Below, piece by piece: positions 41,564-50,259 of a stretch of DNA of 64,000 nt. The notes beneath the pieces were generated by a model, which saw only the letters and a list, made by a program, of their open reading frames with translations, had not been told where the DNA came from and ran no database searches. The DNA comes from an uncultured Prevotella sp. (lineage in GTDB: Bacteria > Bacteroidota > Bacteroidia > Bacteroidales > Bacteroidaceae): contig CABQKA010000008.1 in the NCBI GenBank assembly GCA_902464615.1, forward strand, positions 1 to 64,000, read 5' to 3'. The position numbers and the translations under genes are program-made. The first letter of the stretch is position 1. Each line of letters begins with the position of its first letter.

Positions 41564-41595
41564 TTTGGCCGGTACGGCAAAAAGGAGTATCTTTG
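41564..41595 (+). promoter_or_regulatory. hflX promoter
   Basis: TTTG (41564-41567) and TATCTTTG (41588-41595), exact 20-bp spacer, 58 bp before the ATG at 41654. Confidence 0.82.
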
Positions 41596-41653
41596 CTTCC
41601 CGGCCCGCGGCCACAACCGGCCCGGACACCACATTCCCCAGAAACAGACGCAC

Positions 41654-42919
41654 ATGAAAGAATTCATACAATCCGAAGCCAAAACTGAAACCGCCGTCCT
41701 CGTCGCCCTCATCACCAAGACCCAGGACGAGCGGAAAACGAAGGAATACCTCGACGAACTGGAGTTTCTCGCCGAAACGGCAGGCGCCGTCACCGTGAAA
41801 CGCTTCACGCAGCGCGCCGAAGGGCCCAACAGCGTCACCTACGTAGGCCGCGGAAAGCTGGAGGAAATACGCCAGTACATCGCCGCGGAGGAAGAGGCCG
41901 AGCGCGAAGTGGGCATGGTCATCTTCGACGACGAGCTCTCAGCCAAACAGCTGCGCAACATCGAGAAAGCCTTGCAGGTGAAAATCCTGGACCGCACGAG
42001 CCTCATCCTCGACATCTTCGCCATGCGCGCACAGACGGCCAACGCCAAGACACAGGTGGAGCTGGCGCAATACCGCTACATGCTGCCCCGCCTGCAGCGC
42101 CTGTGGAGCCACCTGGAGCGCCAGGGCGGCGGCTCGGGCTCGGGCGGCGGAAAAGGCTCGGTGGGCCTGCGCGGACCCGGCGAGACGCAGCTCGAGATGG
42201 ACCGGCGCATCATCCTGAACCGCATGGCCCTGCTCAAGCAACGGCTCGCGGACATAGAGCGCCAGAAGAACACCCAGCGGAAAAACCGCGGGCGGCTCAT
42301 ACGCGTAGCCCTCGTGGGCTACACCAACGTGGGAAAATCCACCCTCATTAACCTGCTGGCCAAGAGCGACGTTTTCGCCGAAAACAAGCTGTTCGCCACG
42401 CTCGACACGACCGTGCGCAAGGTCATCATCGCCAACTTGCCCTTCCTCCTGGCCGACACGGTAGGCTTCATCCGCAAGTTGCCCACCGACCTGGTCGAAT
42501 CGTTCAAGAGTACGCTCGACGAGGTGCGCGAGGCCGACCTTCTGGTACACGTCGTGGACGTATCGCACCCGGACTTCTCGGAGCAGGTCGAGGTGGTGAA
42601 CCAGACGCTCCTCGAACTGGGCTGCGCCGAAAAGCCGCAACTGCTCGTCTTCAACAAGATGGATGCCTACCAGTGGAAAGAAAAAGAAGCGGACGACCTC
42701 ACGCCCGCCACGGAGGAGAACGTCTCGCTCGAGCAGCTGATGAACACCTGGATGGCGCGCTGCGGCGAAGACTGCATCTTCATCTCGGCCCGCGAACGCA
42801 TCAACGTGGACGGCCTGAAGCAGTTGCTCTACAAGCGCGTGCGCGAGCTTCACGTACAGAAATACCCGTACAACGACTTCCTCTTCGACCAATACGACGA
42901 AGAGGGGAACGTGGAATAA
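41654..42919 (+). CDS. hflX: Ribosome-associated GTPase HflX
   Basis: About 421 residues. The N-terminal domain has VTYVGRGKLEEI and ILDRTSLILDIFAMRAQT; a glycine-rich linker precedes GLRGPGETQLEMDRR. The G domain has G1 VGYTNVGKSTLIN, G3 DTVGFIRKLPTDLVE and G4 NKMD. HflX binds the 50S subunit and rescues stalled ribosomes under stress in other bacteria. The start is the ATG at 41654, since the promoter at 41564-41595 lies inside the longer open frame. A long imperfect hairpin follows the stop. Confidence 0.96.
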   Translation: MKEFIQSEAKTETAVLVALITKTQDERKTKEYLDELEFLAETAGAVTVKRFTQRAEGPNSVTYVGRGKLEEIRQYIAAEEEAEREVGMVIFDDELSAKQLRNIEKALQVKILDRTSLILDIFAMRAQTANAKTQVELAQYRYMLPRLQRLWSHLERQGGGSGSGGGKGSVGLRGPGETQLEMDRRIILNRMALLKQRLADIERQKNTQRKNRGRLIRVALVGYTNVGKSTLINLLAKSDVFAENKLFATLDTTVRKVIIANLPFLLADTVGFIRKLPTDLVESFKSTLDEVREADLLVHVVDVSHPDFSEQVEVVNQTLLELGCAEKPQLLVFNKMDAYQWKEKEADDLTPATEENVSLEQLMNTWMARCGEDCIFISARERINVDGLKQLLYKRVRELHVQKYPYNDFLFDQYDEEGNVE

Positions 42920-42933
42920 AGCCTCCACGCCCG

Positions 42934-42984
42934 CATACGCTTGGCGCCGCAACAGCCTCGGACTGTTGCGGCGCCAAACGTATG
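42934..42984. terminator. Long hairpin between hflX and the convergent hydrolase gene
   Basis: Arms of about 22 bp (42934-42955 with 42963-42984) pair with one mismatch; the inner 15 bp are perfect with a 7-nt loop. It lacks a T-run on either side, but the convergent setting suggests a shared 3' end. Confidence 0.7.
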
Positions 42985-43107
42985 GAAATGAGGCTGCCGC
43001 CCCGTAGCCGGCGGGCCGGGCGGACACAACCCGCGTCCCGCACAAGACACGGGCGGCGACAACGGAAGCATATTTGCAGGGAACGCATAGCGGAAACCGG
43101 CGGCAAG

Positions 43108-44058
43108 CTACATGTAAGGTTGCAGGAATAGGGCGACACGCCGGGCATAAGCCTGCGGATGGTCGTGGTAGGACATGGCGTGGGCCGAGCCGGGGACAAC
43201 CCACAGGGCCTTCGGGGCCGGCTTGGCGGCGTAAAGCTCGTAGACCATAGCCGTAGGCACATAGTCGTCCGCGCCGCCGTGTATGAACAGCATGGGTAGC
43301 GTGCAGGCACGCACGCCCTCAAGGGCGGACGCCTCGCGGAAGTCCCATCCGTAGCGGACGCCGCAAAGCCACGAGGCCGTATAAAGCAAGGGAAACGGGG
43401 GCAGGCCGAACCGGCCGCGAAGCTCCTTGCGGAACTGCGCCCAAACGGACGTGTAGCCGCAATCCTCGACGAAGGCGCGGAGGCGGGAAGGCAGGCTGTC
43501 CGTGCCGGCAAGCATCATGGCCGTGGCGGCTCCCATCGAAACGCCGTGGACCACGACCGTGGCGCTGTCGCCGAAAAGGGCAGGCACGGCGTCCAGCCAG
43601 CGGCGCACGTCGAGGCGGTCCAGCCAGCCCATCTGTATGTGTGTGCCGCCGCTCTGCCCGGCGTAGCGCAAGTCGGGCAGAAGGATGTTGTAGCCCAAGT
43701 CGCGCCCGTACATGCGGCCTAAGGGCATCATGCGCACGGCGTTGTCCGTATAGCCGTGGACCAGCAGGGCGGTGCGGCGCGTGGGGCGGGCAGCCCGGAC
43801 ATAGTAGGCATGGAGCAGCGTGCCGTCGGGGGCGGCCAGCACCGTATCGCGCAAGGCGGAGACGCGGAGCAGGCTGTCGCGCCAGGCCAGCAGGCCGGGA
43901 AACATTTCGTCCGACTCGTGCCAGGCGCGCTCCACGTCGTGCCCGCGCGCCCCGGGGCACAAGGCATAATCGAGCATATACCACGAAGCGCCGAAGAGCA
44001 GCAGGAGCACGGCAGCCACGGCCACGGCGCTTGCCCGAAAGATTTTTTTCCGTTTCAT
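43108..44058 (-). CDS. Alpha/beta hydrolase, membrane-anchored or exported
   Basis: About 316 residues from the ATG at 44058; a Met at 44094 is in frame, but a -7-like TAACTTTA lies between the two starts. An N-terminal hydrophobic helix (about 8-28) acts as signal or anchor. The hydrolase core has ALLVHGYTDNAVRM (oxyanion region), VVHGVSMGAATAM with the nucleophile Ser, FIHGGADDYVP with the acid, and VPGSAHAMSYH with the catalytic His. It is close to the BAAT/prolyl-oligopeptidase-like hydrolases common in Bacteroides. Substrate unknown. Confidence 0.85.
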   Translation of the reverse strand: MKRKKIFRASAVAVAAVLLLLFGASWYMLDYALCPGARGHDVERAWHESDEMFPGLLAWRDSLLRVSALRDTVLAAPDGTLLHAYYVRAARPTRRTALLVHGYTDNAVRMMPLGRMYGRDLGYNILLPDLRYAGQSGGTHIQMGWLDRLDVRRWLDAVPALFGDSATVVVHGVSMGAATAMMLAGTDSLPSRLRAFVEDCGYTSVWAQFRKELRGRFGLPPFPLLYTASWLCGVRYGWDFREASALEGVRACTLPMLFIHGGADDYVPTAMVYELYAAKPAPKALWVVPGSAHAMSYHDHPQAYARRVALFLQPYM

Positions 44059-44156
44059 CTGGCATTTGTCAAGTTGCGTGGTAAAGTTATTCATTTCTAC
44101 GCAAAGCGGCGCGGCGCCAGGTAAAAAAAGAGACCGCGCCTCTGGAAAAGGGAATA

Positions 44157-44200
44157 AAAAAGCCCCGCGGCGGTCCTTCCGGAAACCGCGCGGGGCTTTT
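44157..44200 (-). terminator. nifJ terminator
   Basis: AGCCCCGCG (44161-44169) pairs with CGCGGGGCT (44189-44197), extended by A-T pairs. On the minus strand a T-rich run follows. Confidence 0.82.
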
Positions 44201-44240
44201 GCTTTATAGGGACGGGGAGCTATCCCCGGTTCCGTCTGCC

Positions 44241-47200
44241 TTAAAGGCTCCAGTCTTCCTTCGTCTTACGGACGTAGGAAGCGTAGCGGCGCTTGGCGGC
44301 CTCTTCCGTCTTGTCGAAGAGTTCCTGCGCCTCGTCGGGCACGGCCTTCTTCAAAGAGAGGAAGCGCACCTCGCCGTTGAGGAATTCCTGGAATTTGCTC
44401 CAGTCCGGTTCCTTCGAGTCGAGGGTGAAGGGGTTCTTGCCTTCGGCCTCGAGCGCCGGGTTGAAGCGCCAGAGTTGCCAGTAACCGCATTCTACGGCAC
44501 GGCGCTCCTCTTCCTGGCTGCGGCCCATGCCACCCTTAATCTTCAGTCCGTGGTTGATGCAAGGCGCGTAGGCGATGATGAGCGAAGGACCGTGGTAAGC
44601 CTCTGCCTCGCGGATGGCCTTGAGGCACTGGGCCTGGTCAGCCCCCATAGCCACTTGGGCCACATAAATATAGCCGTAGGTGGTCTGCATGAGGCCGAGG
44701 TCTTTCTTCGTAACCCGCTTTCCGGAAGCGGCGAACTGGGCGATGGCGCCTACGGGAGTGGCCTTCGAAGCCTGACCGCCGGTGTTGGAGTAAACTTCCG
44801 TGTCGAGCACGAGGATATTCACATCTTCGCCGCTGGCCAGCACGTGGTCCAGACCGCCGTAGCCGATGTCGTAGGAAGCACCGTCGCCGCCGATAATCCA
44901 CTGGCTGCGCTTCGTGAGGTAGTGGGACAGGCCTGTGAGCTCCTTGCAAACGGGGCAGCCTTTCTCTGCACCGGCCGCAATCAGCGGTTCGAGCTTCTCG
45001 GCAGCGGCGCGGCTGGCGTCGGCGTCGTCCTTGCCGTCAATCCACTGCTGGGCGGCTTCCTTGAAGTCGGCAGGCACGTGTTCGTCGGCCATGCTCTGTT
45101 CAAGGAGTTTCTGGATGCGGGCACGCATTTTCTTATTGGCCATGACCATACCTAAGCCGAACTCGCAGAAGTCCTCGAACAGGGAGTTGGCCCATGCGGG
45201 ACCCTGTCCCTTGGCATTGGTCGTATAAGGCGTGGAAGGAATGGAGCCGGAATAGATGGAGGAGCAACCGGTGGCGTTGGCAATCATCTGACGGTCGCCG
45301 AAGAGCTGGCTGACGAGTTTCACGTAAGGCGTTTCGCCGCAACCGGAGCAAGCTCCTGAGAATTCGAAGAGCGGAGTGGCGAACTGGGAGTTCTTCGGAT
45401 TGAGCTTGACGTCTACAAGGTGCTGCTTGCTGGTCACGTTCTTCACGCAGTAGTCCCAATTCTCCTGCTCGGCGAGCTGGCCTTCGAGGGGTACCATCGT
45501 GAGGGCCTTGTTGCCACGCAGACCCGGGCAGACGTCGGCACAGTTGCCGCAGCCAAGGCAGTCGAGCACATCGACCTGCTGGCGGAAGTGCATGCCCTTC
45601 ATGGCGGCCGGCGCTTTCATTTCGAGCGTTGCGCCCTTGAAGCCCTGAAGCTCCTCATCGTTCAGTACGAACGGACGGATGGCAGCGTGAGGACAGACGA
45701 AAGCACACTTGTTGCACTGAATACAGTTGGCCGAATCCCAGACCGGAACGAAAGCGGCCACGCCGCGCTTTTCATAAGCGGCCGTCCCTTGCTGCCACGT
45801 GCCGTCGACAGAGGGCTTGTAGGCGCTGACGGGAAGCAAGTCGCCGTTCTGTGCGTTGATGGGCCGTACCAGCTCGGAGATGTACGCCGGTTCGTCGCGC
45901 ACGACGGCTTCATCCTCAGGCAGGTTCGCCCAAGCCGGGTCGACAGTCAGCTGCTGGTATTCGCCGCCGCGGTCCACCGCCTGGTAGTTCTTGTCGACAA
46001 CGTCCTGCCCCTTCTTTCCATAGGACTTGACGATGAACTTCTTCATCTGCTCGACGGCAAGGTCTACGGGAATAACTTCCGTGATACGGAAGAATGCGGA
46101 CTGCAGAATCGTATTGGTGCGGTTGCCAAGGCCTATTTCCTGTGCAATCTTCGTTGCGTTGATATAATATACGGTAATGTTGTGCTCGGCGAAATAGCGT
46201 TTCACGTTGTTGGGCAAGTTCTTGGCCAGCTCCTCACCTTCCCAGATAGTATTAAGCAGGAAGGTGCCGTTATCGCGTAAGCCACGCAACACATCGTACA
46301 TATGCAGGTAAGCCTGCACGTGGCAAGCCACGAAGTTAGGCGTCTTAATCTGGTACGTGGAACGGATGGGGTGGTTGCCGAAACGGAGGTGCGAGCAAGT
46401 GAAGCCGCCGGACTTCTTCGAGTCATAGCTGAAGTAGGCCTGGCAATACTTGTCCGTGTTGTCGCCGATTATCTTGACGGAGTTTTTGTTGGCGCCCACA
46501 GTTCCGTCGGCACCGAGGCCGTAGAATTTGGCTTCGAAGATTCCCTCGCCGCCCAGAGCCATTTCCTTTTCCAGGGGGAGCGATGTGAACGTCACGTCGT
46601 CCACGATGCCCAGCGTGAAGTGGTCTTTCGGTTCGGGCAGGGCCAGGTTGTCATAGACGGAGATAATCATTGTCGGAGTCGTATCGCACGAGCCGAGACC
46701 ATAGCGGCCGCCGACGATGAGCGGGTGCTCCGTCTCGTTGTAGTAGGCCTCCTTGACATCAAGGTAGAGCGGTTCGCCCACTGCGCCCGGTTCTTTCGTG
46801 CGGTCGAGTACGGCGATGCGCTTGCAGCTCTTGGGCACGGCTGCCAGCAGGTGTTTCGCGCTGAAGGGGCGGTACAGGTGTACGCTGACCATGCCGACCT
46901 TTTCGCCTTTGCCGTTCAGGTAATCGATGGCCTCGCGGGCGGCTTCGGTCACGGAGCCCATGCAAATGATGACGCGCTCTGCGTCTTCGGCGCCGTAGTA
47001 GCTGAAGAGCTTATACTCGCGGCCGGTGATGCGGGAAACGGCTTCCATATATTTCTCCACGATGCCGGGCACGGCGTCGTAGTAAGCGTTGCAGACCTCG
47101 CGGTGGGCGAAGAACGTCTCGGGGTTCTCGGCCATGCCGCGGGCTACGGGGTGTTCGGGCGAGAGGGCGCGGGCGCGGAATTCCTCCAGGGCCTGCATGT

Positions 47201-47792
47201 CGACGAGCGGACGGAGGTCCTCCATGTCCATTTCCTCGATTTTCTGATATTCATGGCTGGTGCGGAAGCCGTCGAAGAAGTTGATGAAAGGCACGCGGCT
47301 TTCGATTGTCGCCAAGTGGGCCACGGCGGAAAGGTCCATCACCTCCTGCACGCTGCCTTCGCACAGCATGGCGAAACCGGTCTGGCGGCAGGCCATCACG
47401 TCGGAGTGGTCGCCAAAGATACACAGGGAGTGGGTAGCCAGGGTTCGTGCCGAAACGTGGAATACGCAGGGCAACAGCTCGCCGGCTATCTTGTACATGT
47501 TCGGTATCATGAGCAAGAGGCCTTGCGAGGCTGTGAACGTCGTGGTCAGCGCGCCGGCCTGTAACGAGCCGTGGACAGCGCCCGCGGCGCCGCCTTCCGA
47601 CTGCATCTCCTGGACAGTCACCGTGTCGCCGAAAAGGTTCTTACGACCTTGCGCGGCCCACTCGTCCACATGCTCCGCCATCGGCGACGAAGGGGTGATC
47701 GGGTAGATGGCAGCGACCTCCGAAAACATATAGGCTATATGCGCGGCAGCCTGGTTACCATCACAAGTGATAAATTTCTTTTCTTTTGCCAT
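44241..47792 (-). CDS. nifJ: Pyruvate:ferredoxin (flavodoxin) oxidoreductase, single chain
   Basis: About 1183 residues, standard for the homodimeric form. It oxidises pyruvate to acetyl-CoA and CO2 and reduces ferredoxin. Domains in order: N-terminal AIYPITPSSPMAEHVDEW; CoA and gamma-type domains; two 4Fe-4S motifs (CIQCNKCAFVCPHA and CLGCGNCADVCPG, near 690 and 745); the C-terminal TPP-binding part with CSGCGETPYVKL and IIGGDGASYDIGYGGLDH. A -7 element lies 55 bp upstream. It is a central enzyme of anaerobic metabolism, monocistronic here with its own terminator. Confidence 0.97.
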   Translation of the reverse strand: MAKEKKFITCDGNQAAAHIAYMFSEVAAIYPITPSSPMAEHVDEWAAQGRKNLFGDTVTVQEMQSEGGAAGAVHGSLQAGALTTTFTASQGLLLMIPNMYKIAGELLPCVFHVSARTLATHSLCIFGDHSDVMACRQTGFAMLCEGSVQEVMDLSAVAHLATIESRVPFINFFDGFRTSHEYQKIEEMDMEDLRPLVDMQALEEFRARALSPEHPVARGMAENPETFFAHREVCNAYYDAVPGIVEKYMEAVSRITGREYKLFSYYGAEDAERVIICMGSVTEAAREAIDYLNGKGEKVGMVSVHLYRPFSAKHLLAAVPKSCKRIAVLDRTKEPGAVGEPLYLDVKEAYYNETEHPLIVGGRYGLGSCDTTPTMIISVYDNLALPEPKDHFTLGIVDDVTFTSLPLEKEMALGGEGIFEAKFYGLGADGTVGANKNSVKIIGDNTDKYCQAYFSYDSKKSGGFTCSHLRFGNHPIRSTYQIKTPNFVACHVQAYLHMYDVLRGLRDNGTFLLNTIWEGEELAKNLPNNVKRYFAEHNITVYYINATKIAQEIGLGNRTNTILQSAFFRITEVIPVDLAVEQMKKFIVKSYGKKGQDVVDKNYQAVDRGGEYQQLTVDPAWANLPEDEAVVRDEPAYISELVRPINAQNGDLLPVSAYKPSVDGTWQQGTAAYEKRGVAAFVPVWDSANCIQCNKCAFVCPHAAIRPFVLNDEELQGFKGATLEMKAPAAMKGMHFRQQVDVLDCLGCGNCADVCPGLRGNKALTMVPLEGQLAEQENWDYCVKNVTSKQHLVDVKLNPKNSQFATPLFEFSGACSGCGETPYVKLVSQLFGDRQMIANATGCSSIYSGSIPSTPYTTNAKGQGPAWANSLFEDFCEFGLGMVMANKKMRARIQKLLEQSMADEHVPADFKEAAQQWIDGKDDADASRAAAEKLEPLIAAGAEKGCPVCKELTGLSHYLTKRSQWIIGGDGASYDIGYGGLDHVLASGEDVNILVLDTEVYSNTGGQASKATPVGAIAQFAASGKRVTKKDLGLMQTTYGYIYVAQVAMGADQAQCLKAIREAEAYHGPSLIIAYAPCINHGLKIKGGMGRSQEEERRAVECGYWQLWRFNPALEAEGKNPFTLDSKEPDWSKFQEFLNGEVRFLSLKKAVPDEAQELFDKTEEAAKRRYASYVRKTKEDWSL

Positions 47793-47846
47793 AACCGTGA
47801 TGTTGAAAATTTAAATCGTTAAGTTTGGATTTGCTTGTTTACCCTG

Positions 47847-47854
47847 CAAAGGTA
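47847..47854 (-). promoter_or_regulatory. nifJ -7 element
   Basis: The minus strand reads TACCTTTG, about 55 bp before the start at 47792. A weak TTTA-like -33 lies 18 bp further up. Confidence 0.6.
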
Positions 47855-47940
47855 GTATTTCTATTTAAGTTGTAAAACGCACTTTGCAGGATTTTTTGGG
47901 AAAGCGGCTGCGGCCATCTCCCCGCGGTGTCCGTTGCCGT

Positions 47941-49125
47941 TCAATAGAGGAAACCGAAGAGCCAAAGGGGCACGTCGGTCCCGTGGCCTATCTCCAGGTT
48001 GTAACGGGCTGCGTATGTGCCGGCCGCGCCTTTGATGCGTTTCTTGCTGTCGCAGACGCAGATGTCCGCCGCGCCGTTGATGCGGAAGAAGCCGTCGCGC
48101 CGTTCCTTGTTTACCACGTGGTGGCGCCACAGGGCATTGACGAAGAAGGTCTCCATTATCATCTGTTGCGGCATCTGCGGTTCGTAGACGGCGTAGACGA
48201 GGTTGGTGTCGTGGAGCATGATGGAGGCGGGCTTCTTCGGGAATGTGTCGCCCTCGCGGTAAACCAGGTTGATGAGCCGGGCCTCTTCCAGGTATTTCAG
48301 GTAGTTCATCACCGTTGCGCGGCTCGTCCCGATATCCTCGGCCATGCGGCTCACGTTGGGCGACATGCCGCCCTCGAAGGCCAGGAGGTAGAGCAGCCGC
48401 TTGATGCGCGAGAGGTATTTCAGCTCCACCTGTTTGCCGAAGAGGACGTCCACTTCTATCATCATGTTCATGGCCTTGAGCAGCGCTTCCGTGAAGTTGT
48501 GGTTTTCCAGGAAGAAGGGATAGTAGCCGTGGTGCAGGTAGTCCTGGAAATACTCCCACGGCCTTACCCGCGGCACGATGAGCCGTGCAATCTGCTCGTG
48601 GTCGTGCAGGATGTCTTCCAGTTCGAAGGTCTGGAACTCGTTGCCGGTCTGCAAGTTGATATATTCCCGGAAAGAGAATCCGTGCAGCACGTATATGCGG
48701 CTGATGGCGGCAAGCTCCGCCGTGTCGACGTCTACGAAGTCGACCGAGGTCGTCGTATAGACAATGCGCAGGTAGGGGTAACGGCGGTAGCATTCGCAAA
48801 GCTGCCGCGGCCACTCGGGCAACTTGAAAGCCTGGTCCACGAGCAACACCTGTCCCCCGTTGGCCACAAACTCGCCGGCGAAGTCCACCAGCCCGCGGCC
48901 TTGGAAATAGAAATTGTTCAGGTTAATGTAAAGGCACTGCCGCAAATTTGTATCGAAATACTCCTTGGCGTATTGCAGGAGGAATGACGTGCGGCCCACA
49001 CCGCGCGGCCCGCGGATGCCTATCATGCGATAGCCCCAGTCGATGGTGTCCATCAACGACCGGCGGACGGGAGCCTCAATGTGTTCCACAAGGTATGCGT
49101 GGGTTCTATAGAAGGTCTCCAACAT
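47941..49125 (-). CDS. DUF4143-type ATPase family protein with altered Walker motifs
   Basis: About 394 residues. The layout is that of the large Bacteroidales AAA-like/DUF4143 family: P-loop domain, winged helix (SRMAEDIGTSRATVMNYLKYLEEARLI, about 285-315) and a C-terminal nuclease-like domain. Key motifs are changed: the Walker A is GPRGVGRTS with Arg45 in place of Lys, and the Walker B ends LLVDQAF with Gln98 in place of Glu. The sensor TGSS is TTTS. It may bind but not hydrolyse ATP. The start at 49125 is set by a -7 element at 49152. Function unknown. Confidence 0.78.
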   Translation of the reverse strand: MLETFYRTHAYLVEHIEAPVRRSLMDTIDWGYRMIGIRGPRGVGRTSFLLQYAKEYFDTNLRQCLYINLNNFYFQGRGLVDFAGEFVANGGQVLLVDQAFKLPEWPRQLCECYRRYPYLRIVYTTTSVDFVDVDTAELAAISRIYVLHGFSFREYINLQTGNEFQTFELEDILHDHEQIARLIVPRVRPWEYFQDYLHHGYYPFFLENHNFTEALLKAMNMMIEVDVLFGKQVELKYLSRIKRLLYLLAFEGGMSPNVSRMAEDIGTSRATVMNYLKYLEEARLINLVYREGDTFPKKPASIMLHDTNLVYAVYEPQMPQQMIMETFFVNALWRHHVVNKERRDGFFRINGAADICVCDSKKRIKGAAGTYAARYNLEIGHGTDVPLWLFGFLY

Positions 49126-49151
49126 AAGCGTATGGATTGGGTTGTTCCTTG

Positions 49152-49159
49152 CAAAGGTA
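49152..49159 (-). promoter_or_regulatory. -7 element of the altered ATPase gene
   Basis: The minus strand reads TACCTTTG, 27 bp before the start at 49125. It excludes the longer open frame reaching 49290. Confidence 0.6.
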
Positions 49160-49246
49160 CGATTTCCCGGCAAACTGCAAGCCGTGCTTTGCAATTTTAT
49201 TTGCCGGATGTGCATTTTTTTGCTTGGCCGCCTGGCGCGGGCCGCT

Positions 49247-49966
49247 TCACGCCGGCTGGTGCCGCACCGGGCCGGGCACGCGGCGCGCACGGCCTATCCA
49301 CCGTTCGCAGCGCACGGGGTCGGCCCCGCGCGCCGCGGCATATTCGCGCGCCAGGGCGGAGAAGAAGGCGTCGTCGCCCGTGAGTTGCCCCAGGTTGACG
49401 CACCCGCGCTCTACGCTTACCGGCCGGCCCGAGCGCATGCTGTTCGTGTCAATCAGGGCAAAGTGGAAGCGTCCGTTCACTTTGTCGAACAGGATGTTGC
49501 TCGACGAGAAGTCGCGGTGAAGAAAGCCGTCCTCGTGCAGGCGTGCGGCGAAGTGGGCGAAACAGCGGATAAGCTCGCCCCGCTCGCCGGCGGGCAAGGC
49601 GGGCAGCGAGGAGAGGCTGTAGCGGTAGTCCGAATGCAGGCACACGAAGTAGTTCGTCGCGTGCGGCCCGCCTTTGCCGTAGCGCACGTAGGCGACCGGT
49701 TCGGGGCTCTCGAAGCCGCGCTCGCGCAGTTCGAGGGGCTTGAAATAGGCCCGGACGCCTTTGGCTGTCCTGAACCGGTACATCAGTCGGCTCCACAAGG
49801 ACGGCGTGCCGTACCGCTTTACGCAAAGCGTCAGCCCGTCCACTTCCAGCGTGCGCAGGACGTTGCGGTCGCGGAATATCTCTTTCCCCTCCTTCTCGAA
49901 GTGTTCATCGAGGTGGAGGAGATAGCTGCGCAGGAACTCGTATTTCGGGTTCAGGATAATCTTCAT
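49247..49966 (-). CDS. Lipopolysaccharide kinase (WaaP/Kdo kinase) family protein
   Basis: About 239 residues with a protein-kinase-like core: VDGLTLCVKRYG holds the ATP-binding Lys, DGFLHRDFSSSNILFD the catalytic loop with HRD, and FALIDTNSM the metal-binding Asp in the style of InaA/WaaP/RIO kinases. Such enzymes phosphorylate heptose or Kdo of the lipid A core, and in Bacteroidetes probably a Kdo. The C-terminal region is Arg-rich. A -7 element lies 20 bp upstream of the start, giving a very short leader. Confidence 0.82.
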   Translation of the reverse strand: MKIILNPKYEFLRSYLLHLDEHFEKEGKEIFRDRNVLRTLEVDGLTLCVKRYGTPSLWSRLMYRFRTAKGVRAYFKPLELRERGFESPEPVAYVRYGKGGPHATNYFVCLHSDYRYSLSSLPALPAGERGELIRCFAHFAARLHEDGFLHRDFSSSNILFDKVNGRFHFALIDTNSMRSGRPVSVERGCVNLGQLTGDDAFFSALAREYAAARGADPVRCERWIGRARRVPGPVRHQPA

Positions 49967-49985
49967 GGACTTTTTGCTTTGGGCA

Positions 49986-49993
49986 CAAAAATA
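49986..49993 (-). promoter_or_regulatory. -7 element of the kinase gene
   Basis: The minus strand reads TATTTTTG, with ATTG 20 bp upstream (50014-50017). Confidence 0.55.
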
Positions 49994-50104
49994 GTGAAAT
50001 ATTTTGGTTTTTGCAATCCGCAGGCCGCATAATGACGGCTTTGCGCCGGTATTTTCCGCGTTGCTGCACCCGTTGCGGAATCTTAAAGGATTTTCCGGCC
50101 GTCC

Positions 50105-50167
50105 ACGGGCCTTAGCCCGGGAGAAACGCGCCTTAGCCCCGTCCCTCCGGGGCTAAGGCCACGGCGG
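50105..50167. repeat. Three-unit 21-bp palindromic repeat array (copy 7)
   Basis: Units start at 50105, 50126 and 50147. The third is shifted toward CCGGGGCTAAGGCC. It lies beyond the TonB-receptor gene terminator and about 90 bp upstream of the kinase promoter, both on the minus strand. Confidence 0.86.
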
Positions 50168-50190
50168 ACGCGGCCTGGCGGACGGGGCAC

Positions 50191-50225
50191 GAAAAAAATC
50201 CCCCGGCGCCGTCGGGCCGGGGGAT
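50191..50225 (-). terminator. Terminator after the TonB-dependent receptor gene
   Basis: On the minus strand ATCCCCCGGC pairs with GCCGGGGGAT (10 bp) and is followed by TTTTTTT. Confidence 0.88.
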
Positions 50226-50259
50226 GCGGTTAGCGCACGGCGTCTGAGCCGCTGGCGCA

